This document shows positions 7,701-13,279 of a DNA stretch of 14,281 bases, one piece after another. How positions within the stretch are numbered: position 1 is the first letter of the stretch; each line of letters starts with the position of its first letter. Made by a program: the position numbers and the translations under genes. This DNA is from Streptomyces sp. NRRL F-4489. GTDB taxonomy: Bacteria; Actinomycetota; Actinomycetes; Streptomycetales; Streptomycetaceae. The notes beneath the pieces were generated by a model, which was not told where the DNA came from, did not search any database, and worked only from the letters and a program-made list of their open reading frames with translations. Where the stretch lies: positions 1 through 14,281 of the forward strand of contig NZ_LLZI01000034.1 in the NCBI RefSeq assembly GCF_001509485.1, given 5' to 3'.

Positions 7701-8597
7701 GTACTCCGGATCGTCCGGGTCGGTGGCCGGGGGCGGCTCGGTGATCCAGGCCCGCAGTTCGGCGATCAGCTCCGGCAGCGACGCGGGCGCCGCCTTCGGC
7801 AGCCCGAGCCGGGTCACCTCCGCCGCCGGGTCCGGCCGCACCGACGCCACCGGCAGCAGCACCCGCCGCGCCCCGAAGTCGAACAGCAGCCGGTCGCCGG
7901 TGGTCAGCCCGGTGGCCGTCCCGGCGACCAGCAGCTCCGGGCGGGTGGTCAGGTCGCCGGGGGTGAGCAGCGCGGGACGGCGGCGCCGGACCGCCAGCTC
8001 GTTCCACGACCAGCGCGCGGTCAGGTCCTCGTCGGTCTCGAAGGTCTGCGACTCCTCACCGGGCCCGGCCGGCACGCTGTGGCTACGCGCCCCGCGCGGG
8101 ATCGGCACCGGTACGTCCCCGGCCCGCGGATCGCGGTCCACGGTGTAGGCGAGGTACGTGTCGGCGGCGACCCCCGGGCGCGGCCGGTGCCCCACCAGCC
8201 GGCCCAGCAGCGCCAGCGAACGGTGCTCGGTCGCGGTCCGCAGATACCCCTCGTCGGCGATCCGCTCGCTGTGGAACGTCAGCAGGTCGCCGAGGACGGC
8301 CCAGGCGTCCAGCAGCCCGATGGACGGATCGTCCGGTGTGCGGACGGTCAGCCCGCGCAGCGCCGGGTACGCGGGCGAGGCGAGCCGGTCGAGCATCGCG
8401 GCGAGGAACGAAGCGTGGTCCCCGACGCGGTAGTCCAGGGCGGTGCGGCCCGGCGGGTTGTAGAGCGCGGGGTCGGCCCGGCGCTCGTCGTGCCCGCCGC
8501 CGTCCCGGCCCGTACCGGACCCGCCCGTACCGCACCCGCCCGTACCGCCGCAGCCGCACCCGCAGCCGCTCCTGCCCGCCGTCCCGTGCTCCGTCAC
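4707..8597 (-). CDS. Second gpJ/gp6-like baseplate protein (TIGR02243-like) with C-terminal LysM-like domain
   Basis: This is a 1296-residue baseplate wedge protein of the putative baseplate assembly family. The start is the GTG at 8597, whose GTGA overlaps the upstream stop by 4 bp; the site upstream is only a weak GGGGGT. Residues 1-40 are unusual: Gly-rich with Cys12, Cys14, Cys16 and Cys22 and a GTGGC/GTGGS pentapeptide repeat. Residues about 46-151 hold the wedge segment (NPPGRTALDYRVGDHASFLA, GLLDAWAVLGDLLTFHSERI, ADEGYLRTATEHRSLALL). Pro-rich linkers near residues 285-310 and 410-430 follow. The gpJ core at about 960-1140 shows FGDGVHGARLP, GRAANVAADRI, VTNPQPAIGG and LADYEDFARSRAGIGRA. 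The C-terminus (about 1225-1270) reads ETLTAIAARYGISLADLLRL, then NPDVTDTRPLPRGRAVRV, which fits LysM. The core is paralogous to the preceding J protein. A LysM fused to a wedge protein is uncommon in my knowledge. Confidence 0.88.
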   Translation of the reverse strand: MTEHGTAGRSGCGCGCGGTGGCGTGGSGTGRDGGGHDERRADPALYNPPGRTALDYRVGDHASFLAAMLDRLASPAYPALRGLTVRTPDDPSIGLLDAWAVLGDLLTFHSERIADEGYLRTATEHRSLALLGRLVGHRPRPGVAADTYLAYTVDRDPRAGDVPVPIPRGARSHSVPAGPGEESQTFETDEDLTARWSWNELAVRRRRPALLTPGDLTTRPELLVAGTATGLTTGDRLLFDFGARRVLLPVASVRPDPAAEVTRLGLPKAAPASLPELIAELRAWITEPPPATDPDDPEYPPPPTPQAPNPRPVSRFVADFDAQVLAPLRADLGGISSPDALAARLAGPHERLAEAQAVAAGYPEVAAWFEELQAVVGEVACRAGELGGEPVNAPGAAPAASGPAPGEPPLPPALSALAAVLPALRTRVVRPPAADRAVAGDPARAFGAGAELGARLLAALDPRVADGLYPAWRRAAAPVPAGGPRATGDEPVLRALLAMRVTAAPFGATAPLKPVQDDRGRIVRTADWPLTGAALTSVRVVFDTAGKVPVRAEFQHLETGSSDQRVENLPADTSFPLGPGRVELHTRTGPDHDLSWLGRRPVDSQEPGVTARLLAGLPERTLFVSRPAEDGRIHVSVDNGTPQSWRLAPGEHRQVRHGEYEVTVRVAAGGEPPAVEIGIATVPAPADRHVLALDGVYDGIAVGGWVAIERPGKGADGPDGIPGDKRLAFVTTRVTAVRTAVHTQYGITGRGTVLTLADPWLDEHDVALSAIRGTTVHAAGQELAQADDPVGEDVHGDRLELAELYEGLRPGRFLMVSGERTDIPGVAGVRGTELAVIAGVAQTVDPALPGDRVHTTLTLTRGLTHRYRRESVRIQGNVVPASHGESRDEAIGSGDAARAHQTFALWRSPLTWLPADNPLGAVPELEIRVDGLRWHPVDSLAGRGPDERVYVTATTGDGRTTVTFGDGVHGARLPTGHDNVRARYRFGTGRAANVAADRITQAVTRPLGVTGVTNPQPAIGGADADGPALTRRTVPLAVSALDRLVSLADYEDFARSRAGIGRAAAREVFDGRRQVLHVTVAGVDDIPIAPDAEVLRALRAALAEYGDGRLPVRVDVREPVLLLCAARIKVAPDHSWPLVEPRVRRALLDRLGFDGRELARPARLSEVLAAAQAVPGVDYVDVDAFTGVPASATPAQLAALASDLTGPPATSVPSHPARFEERIHEVTADGGETLTAIAARYGISLADLLRLNPDVTDTRPLPRGRAVRVVRGVRPAQLALFSPRVADTLILTEVTR
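8506..8550 (-). repeat. Three in-phase 15-bp repeats coding GTGGC/GTGGS/GTGRD
   Basis: Three consecutive 15-bp units (8506-8520, 8521-8535, 8536-8550) share the core CGTACCG and differ at a few positions. They lie near the 5' end of the second baseplate J gene and encode a pentapeptide repeat in its Gly/Cys-rich N-terminus. The unit length keeps the frame, so copy-number change would only lengthen or shorten the segment. Confidence 0.7.
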
Positions 8598-11500
8598 CGC
8601 GCACCCCCGAAGTCGATGGCCAGCCGGCCGTTCTCGGGCCGGTCCGGGTCGTTGTCGCAGCGGGCGATCTCCAGCGGCCCCAGCCCCAGCACCCCCGCCT
8701 CCCGTTCCCCGCGGTCCTCGTGGAACATCCGCCGCAGCCGGGTCACCGCCACGGAGCGGACGCCCGGCACCGCCGCGGCCACCGCCACCAGCCGGCTCAG
8801 CCGCACCGGCTCCCCGAACGTCAGCGCGTCCGGATGGAAGAAGCCCCGCCGCCCGCCGGGCAGCGCCCGCGCCCCCAGCACCCGGTACAGTTCCGCCAGG
8901 ATCTGCCCGTGCTGGTGCCCCGGCTCGGCGCACACCGCCAGCGCCACGTCCAGCGGCACCCACCGGGCCGGCTGGACCACCACGTCGTGGCCGATCCGGC
9001 GGTGGCGCTCCAGCGCGCCGCCCACCGCGTCCAGCAGCGCCGGCGGCGGATCCGCCGTCCCATACGCGTCGATCGCCACCCGGGCCTCCTGGACGGCGCC
9101 GGTCCACCGGATCTCCGCCGCCGCCCGCTGGACACCCGGCAGCGCGCCGGCCAGCGCCGCGTAGTCCTCCGCGGTGACCGCCCGCAGCCGGGTCCGCTTC
9201 AGGTCCAGCGGCGCCAACTGCCGTACCTGCTCGACCGGTTCGGGCGCCGTGCCGCCGACCGCGGGCAGCGGATTGCGCACCCCGGCGACCGGCAGCGGCG
9301 CCGCCGCCTCCGACTCCTCCGGGTCGCGCCGCAGGACGAGATGGCCGATCGCCTCGGCGCCTACGTTGCCGGCCGGGCCGCCGCCGATCCGGTAGCGCAC
9401 GGCCAGCCGGGTGCCGGGTACCGGGCGCGCGCCGTAGCGGCCGTCGCCGAACCGCAGCGCCAGCCGCCCGTCGTCCGCCAGCTCCCCGACCAGATGCCGG
9501 TCGCGCGGGCCGCTGCGGAGCAGATCGCGGCGGGGGAGCCAGACGGCGGCCTCGTCTCCCTCGTCGGACGCTTCATCCGGCAGCTCGTACACGCGGACCG
9601 CCGGCAGCGCCTCGCGCGGATCCTGGCGGACGGCCGCCGCCGGGCCGTGCAGCACCGGCTCGTCCGGATGCAGCCCGGCCGCGTACGACGGGCCCCAGGT
9701 CTGCGCGATCTCCCAGGCGGTCCGCCCGTCCAGCACCGTGCCGGCCCGGGCGCGCGCGGTCAGCACCGCCAGCCTGCGCAGTTTGCCGTCCAGCAGCCGC
9801 GGGGCGCGGTGCAGCAGCGCGCGCAGCGCCCGCACCGGATGCCGGGACAGCTCCAGGCCCTCCAGGGCCTTCGGGCCGAACAGCACGGTCAGTTCGGCGA
9901 TCTCCGCCATGTCCAGCCCGTCCCGGTCCCGCGCCGACCGCCACAGCTCCAGCAGCCGCGCCCGCATCCGCTCCGGGATCGCCGCCAGGCGCTCCGCCTG
10001 CCCGGCCGCGACATGCTCCGGACGCGGGAACGGCACCGCCTGCACGACCGGCGAACGGTCCAGCACCGGCCGGAAGCGCGGCACGATCCCCGGGTACACC
10101 GACTGCGCCAGCAACGTCCGCACCGCCGCCGCCTGGGCGTACGCCGTACCCGGTACGACCCGCTCGGCGCGCAGCCCGGCCGACTCCAGGCCGACCCCGG
10201 CCCGCGTGGCGGCCTCCTCGCCCACCACGGCGAACAGCCGCCGCACGTCGGCGGGGCTCAACTCCCGTCCGCTCTCGGCCCGTTCGATCAGCGCGGTGAG
10301 CAGCCGCCCGGCCTCGTTCTCACCGTGCCCGCCGTCCCAGCAGCCGAACGCGGGCGGATCGCAGGACGCCAGGACCGCCGGGTCGGGCGGCACGGTGACG
10401 GTCTCCGGATGCCCGTCCTCGGTGTCCAGGGTCCGGCCGTGGTCCACCAGGACGACGTTCCCCCGGGCCACGCTCACGTCCTCCACCGGCGCGCAGTCCT
10501 GGCCACCCCGGGTGGTCAGCCGCAGCGGGAACGCCAGCGCGTCCTCGGCGGCCCAGGTGACCTCCAGTACGGGTTGGCCGACGAGCCGGTCCACGGCGGG
10601 GGTGACGGACGTCAGCCGCACCACCTGGCGGTGGGCCGGGTCCTGGTCGCCCGGGGTGCCGGTGCGGGGGCCCTTGACCTCCTCGAAGAGGAGGAGGTCG
10701 CCGGGGGAGAGGGAGAGGTGGCGGGGGCGGTTTTCGAGGGCCGCGTCGTTGTCGTTCCGGGCGGCGTCGCCGTGCTCAGGGCCGCCGCCCGTCGCGTCCT
10801 CGTCCGCCCACCCGTCCACCAGCGTCGCCGCCGTGGCCCCCTTGGGCAGGCCGCACACCTCGCCGCCCCAGGTCCACAGCCGGATGGTGTTGTGCCGGGG
10901 CAGCAGCCGCAGCGGCGCGTCCCGTACCACCGGCTCGAAGACCTCCAGCGAGCCGCGCTCGGCCAGCACCGCCAGCTCCCGGTCGTCGATCACCGTCCCG
11001 ATCTCCGGCCGGTCGCGCGGCCCGAACGTGCGGTAGTCCACCGCCGCGAAGCGGAACGTCCCCGGCAGCAGCGTCAGTTCGCCCACCACCCGCACCGCCA
11101 CGAACGCCCGCGCGGTGCACCCGTCGTGCATCGGGTAGTCGATGAGCCGGACGTGCCGCCGCACCGACACCCGGCGCCGGGCGGTGTCCAGATACGCCTC
11201 GGTGGCCACCGCGTCCTGCTGGTAGCTGATCCGGTCGGCGGTGGCGGCCAGCAGCTCCACCAGCGTCGTGCCGAGGTCGGCGGGGTTCCGCTCCACCCAC
11301 TCCGGGGTCGTCAGCCGCAGCCGGTCCAGGACGACCTGCCGGAGCGTGGCGTAGTCGCGGGCCGTGTAGTCGATGACGGGCGCGGCGGCCCGGAACGCCT
11401 CCGGCAGCCGTTCGCCACCGGGGCCCGGGTCGTCTTCCGCCACGCAGTCGAACGGTGTCGGGCAGTCCGGCCGGAACGAGAACTCCGCCGAGAAATACCG

Positions 11501-11854
11501 CTGGTCGAAGCCCGGGAACGGCTCGGTGCCCGGCCGCCCGTACGGATCGGTCTCCACCACCGAGAGGCGGTACGGCGAGAGGTCCCCGGCCCGGTCCAGC
11601 GTCACCACCAGCCGGTCGTCCAGCTCCGGGTCCTCCTCCCGCTCGACCGCGATCTCCAGCGCCTCGATGCCGGTGATCCGCCGCCCGCCGTCGATCCGGA
11701 CGTTCTCCGGGCGCAGCCCGTGCGGCGCCTTGCCCAGGAACGTGACGGTCAGCGTCCGCCCGTCCCCGGAGACCTCCACCTCGTCCACGCCGTTGCGCCG
11801 CGCCCGGCGGATCCGCTCCCGCCGGCCGGCGCCGCGCGTACCGCTGCCGCTCAT
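8594..11854 (-). CDS. First gpJ/gp6-like baseplate assembly protein (TIGR02243-like)
   Basis: This 1086-residue protein is the main baseplate wedge candidate. By family knowledge such proteins join the hub and gp25 and trigger sheath contraction. Residues about 15-95 look like a small beta-sandwich (VDEVEVSGDGRTLTVTFLGK, GLRPENVRIDGGRRITGIEA). Residues about 157-242 carry the most conserved block: PVIDYTARDYATLRQVVLDR, NPADLGTTLVELLAATADRI, SYQQDAVATEAYLDTARRRV, SVRRHVRLIDYPMHDG. The gpJ core at about 795-930 has LRFGDGRYGARPVPG, GPAGNVGAEAIGHL, VRNPLPAVGG and LRAVTAEDYAALAGALPGVQ. The ATG at 11854 shares one base with the gp25 stop (TGATG) and has GGGGAG and GGAG just upstream. The frame could be extended to 12448 but would then cross the gp25 gene, so the internal start is preferred. 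Its stop overlaps the start of the second J gene by 4 bp. Confidence 0.9.
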   Translation of the reverse strand: MSGSGTRGAGRRERIRRARRNGVDEVEVSGDGRTLTVTFLGKAPHGLRPENVRIDGGRRITGIEALEIAVEREEDPELDDRLVVTLDRAGDLSPYRLSVVETDPYGRPGTEPFPGFDQRYFSAEFSFRPDCPTPFDCVAEDDPGPGGERLPEAFRAAAPVIDYTARDYATLRQVVLDRLRLTTPEWVERNPADLGTTLVELLAATADRISYQQDAVATEAYLDTARRRVSVRRHVRLIDYPMHDGCTARAFVAVRVVGELTLLPGTFRFAAVDYRTFGPRDRPEIGTVIDDRELAVLAERGSLEVFEPVVRDAPLRLLPRHNTIRLWTWGGEVCGLPKGATAATLVDGWADEDATGGGPEHGDAARNDNDAALENRPRHLSLSPGDLLLFEEVKGPRTGTPGDQDPAHRQVVRLTSVTPAVDRLVGQPVLEVTWAAEDALAFPLRLTTRGGQDCAPVEDVSVARGNVVLVDHGRTLDTEDGHPETVTVPPDPAVLASCDPPAFGCWDGGHGENEAGRLLTALIERAESGRELSPADVRRLFAVVGEEAATRAGVGLESAGLRAERVVPGTAYAQAAAVRTLLAQSVYPGIVPRFRPVLDRSPVVQAVPFPRPEHVAAGQAERLAAIPERMRARLLELWRSARDRDGLDMAEIAELTVLFGPKALEGLELSRHPVRALRALLHRAPRLLDGKLRRLAVLTARARAGTVLDGRTAWEIAQTWGPSYAAGLHPDEPVLHGPAAAVRQDPREALPAVRVYELPDEASDEGDEAAVWLPRRDLLRSGPRDRHLVGELADDGRLALRFGDGRYGARPVPGTRLAVRYRIGGGPAGNVGAEAIGHLVLRRDPEESEAAAPLPVAGVRNPLPAVGGTAPEPVEQVRQLAPLDLKRTRLRAVTAEDYAALAGALPGVQRAAAEIRWTGAVQEARVAIDAYGTADPPPALLDAVGGALERHRRIGHDVVVQPARWVPLDVALAVCAEPGHQHGQILAELYRVLGARALPGGRRGFFHPDALTFGEPVRLSRLVAVAAAVPGVRSVAVTRLRRMFHEDRGEREAGVLGLGPLEIARCDNDPDRPENGRLAIDFGGAR

Positions 11855-12243
11855 CACTCCGCTCCCCGCCCCTCGAACACCTCGTCGCGGCGGGCCCCGG
11901 TGGCGCGCACCACGTACTGGAGCGACACCCGCACCGCGTTCCCCTCGCTGACCACGTCCAGCGACTCCACCTCGATCAGCTCGCCCAGCCAGCGCTGCAG
12001 CGCCGCCTGGACGGAGAGTTCGAGGGCGGAGGCCAGCTCCGGGCTGTTCGGCGTGAAGACCAGGTCCAGCAGCCCGCACCCGAAGTCCGGCCGCATCACC
12101 CGCTCCCCGGGCCCGGTGAACAGCAACTGCTCGATCAGACCCCGTACATGCGCGTCGTAACGGGCGTGCGCGGTCCGCCCGCGCCGGTCGATCCGGTACG
12201 GGAACGCGATATCGGTCCGCGCCCGCTGCGCCGCCGGCCTCAT
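11854..12243 (-). CDS. gp25-like baseplate wedge protein
   Basis: This 129-residue protein is a baseplate wedge component of the gp25/GPW family, which attaches the sheath to the wedges in T4-like and CIS particles. The length is normal for the family. Visible family features are DIAFPYRIDRRGRTAHA at the start, LIEQLLFTGPGERVMRPDFG and CGLLDLVFTPNSPEL in the middle (the RxxxPxFG region), and the helix LSVQAALQRWLGELIEVESL followed by the terminal strands VRVSLQYVVRATG. The ATG at 12243 overlaps the upstream stop as ATGA. Its stop shares a base with the next start. Only about 7 of its 129 codons end in A or T, which is typical high-GC actinomycete usage and contrasts with the hub and spike genes upstream. 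Confidence 0.93.
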   Translation of the reverse strand: MRPAAQRARTDIAFPYRIDRRGRTAHARYDAHVRGLIEQLLFTGPGERVMRPDFGCGLLDLVFTPNSPELASALELSVQAALQRWLGELIEVESLDVVSEGNAVRVSLQYVVRATGARRDEVFEGRGAE

Positions 12244-12629
12244 CCGCACACCACCGCCTGCCGCGCCCCGGAGCCGGCCTGGCCCGGCGCGACCACGGGC
12301 GGCCCCTGCGGGACCAGCCCGGCGCCGAAACACATCCCCGCCGTGGTGTCCAGCAGCACCGGTACGCCGTCCACGCACACCTCCCGGCCCGCGCCGCCCG
12401 GATCCCACCGGACGCTCGTACAGGGCTGCGGCCGGCCCGCGACGGCATGCGGGCATCCGGTCACCAGGTAGGTGTCGGTGGCGGTGGCCACCGGTGCGCC
12501 GTCGACCTGGACCGCGGCCCCGCCGGAGCCGCTGCCGCAGCTGCCGCCGCCGGACGCGGCCGGTACCGCCCGTCCGCCGTGCGGACACGCCACGGCCAAT
12601 CCGCCGTGAAGGACATTCCCGCTCGCCAT
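12240..12629 (-). CDS. PAAR-like spike-tip protein, Cys-rich
   Basis: This 129-residue protein is called as the tip that caps the spike. Support comes from its size, its position between the gpV spike and gp25 genes, and its motif pattern: NVLHGGLAVACPHGG (His8, Cys15, His17), then TYLVTGCPHAVAG (Cys59, His61), then PCTSVRW and CVDGVPVL. The two CPH motifs in similar context suggest the pseudo-repeat and metal-binding tip expected of PAAR-type proteins. A Gly/Ser-rich loop with one Cys (GGGSCGSGSGG, residues 27-37) separates the two halves, and further Cys occur at about 70, 85, 100 and 128. The ATG at 12629 follows a GGGGGAGG site 8 bp upstream, and the gene is 24 bp from the spike gene. No effector extension is present, so this is a bare tip. 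Confidence 0.82.
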   Translation of the reverse strand: MASGNVLHGGLAVACPHGGRAVPAASGGGSCGSGSGGAAVQVDGAPVATATDTYLVTGCPHAVAGRPQPCTSVRWDPGGAGREVCVDGVPVLLDTTAGMCFGAGLVPQGPPVVAPGQAGSGARQAVVCG

Positions 12630-12653
12630 CTGCCCTGCCTCCCCCGCTTGTGG

Positions 12654-13184
12654 TCAGTGCTTCTTCCGTACGGTCAGCCGGCCGTCGTTCACATCGACCT
12701 GCTCACCGGAGACCGAAATCGACGCCCCGAGACCATTACTGATATGCACGCCGGTCGCGTCGATCCGCACATACGCCCCGCCCGGGGCCTGCAGCAGAAT
12801 TCCCTCGGTGGGCACGTCCGACATCACGATCTTGTGTTTCCCCGGCGTCTGGATCACCACCGGATGCGAAATCGCCGGATCCCGCTGCGCGTCCTCCGGC
12901 AATTCGTCCCGCCGCCCGTACCAACACCCCACCCACACCGGAAAACTGGGGTCCCCCTGCTCGAACTCCACCCACACCCCGGCCCCGACCGAGGGCACCA
13001 CCACCTGCCCGGCCCGTTCCCCGGTGAACGGAAAGCAGGGCAGCGCCCACGTCGACACCTCGTCCCCCAGCACATCCGGGACCTGGACCTTCAACCGCCC
13101 GACTCCCATCGGGTCGTCATTCGCCGCCACCCGGCCCCGGAATTTGCCGAGAAAGCGATTGTTCGGTGCAGCAGCCATAGCCAT
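12654..13184 (-). CDS. gpV/gp5-like OB-fold spike protein (Phage_base_V type)
   Basis: This 176-residue protein forms the central spike below the hub. Residues about 10-90 are the OB-fold: FLGKFRGRVAANDDPMGVGR, LKVQVPDVLGDEVSTWALPC, GQVVVPSVGAGVWVEFEQGD, PSFPVWVGCWYGRRDELP. Residues about 105-170 are a short stalk of regular beta strands (HPVVIQTPGKHKIVMSD, EGILLQAPGGAYVRIDATGV). By analogy this should trimerise into a stubby beta-helix. There is no lysozyme domain of the kind found in T4 gp5. The ATG at 13184 is preferred over the one at 13178 because GAGGAG lies about 11 bp upstream of it. With the neighbouring gpD gene it makes up the functions that are fused in VgrG proteins. About 30 of its 176 codons end in A or T, more than in the genes downstream. 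Confidence 0.92.
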   Translation of the reverse strand: MAMAAAPNNRFLGKFRGRVAANDDPMGVGRLKVQVPDVLGDEVSTWALPCFPFTGERAGQVVVPSVGAGVWVEFEQGDPSFPVWVGCWYGRRDELPEDAQRDPAISHPVVIQTPGKHKIVMSDVPTEGILLQAPGGAYVRIDATGVHISNGLGASISVSGEQVDVNDGRLTVRKKH

Positions 13185-13279
13185 ACGGGGCGTCTCTCCT
13201 CAGTTTCCTTCGCGGACTTGGCGGACGGGTACGGGCGGGCGTTGGTGGTACGGGCGGGCTTTGGGTGCGATGGGGCTGC
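13185..13279 (-). other. 95-bp gap between hub and spike genes with a 13-bp direct repeat
   Basis: This gap holds the ribosome binding site of the spike gene (GAGGAG on the minus strand, near 13195-13200). It also holds two copies of GGTACGGGCGGGC on the plus strand at 13228-13240 and 13247-13259, separated by 6 bp. I see no convincing promoter or hairpin terminator, so the flanking genes are probably still cotranscribed. Confidence 0.5.

Noticed and set aside
8598..9107. N-terminal extension of the second J gene to 9107
   Set aside because: It overlaps the conserved C-terminal part of the first J gene and translates to Gly/Ala/Arg-rich shadow sequence. The GTG at 8597 makes the same 4-bp coupling seen elsewhere in the operon.
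4926..9164. Very long plus-strand open frames (also 869-2398, 2623-4095 and 8336-12160)
   Set aside because: They are antisense shadows of the minus-strand genes. Their translations are Arg/Pro/Gln/His-rich low-complexity sequence with no family resemblance, as expected from high wobble G/C on the other strand.
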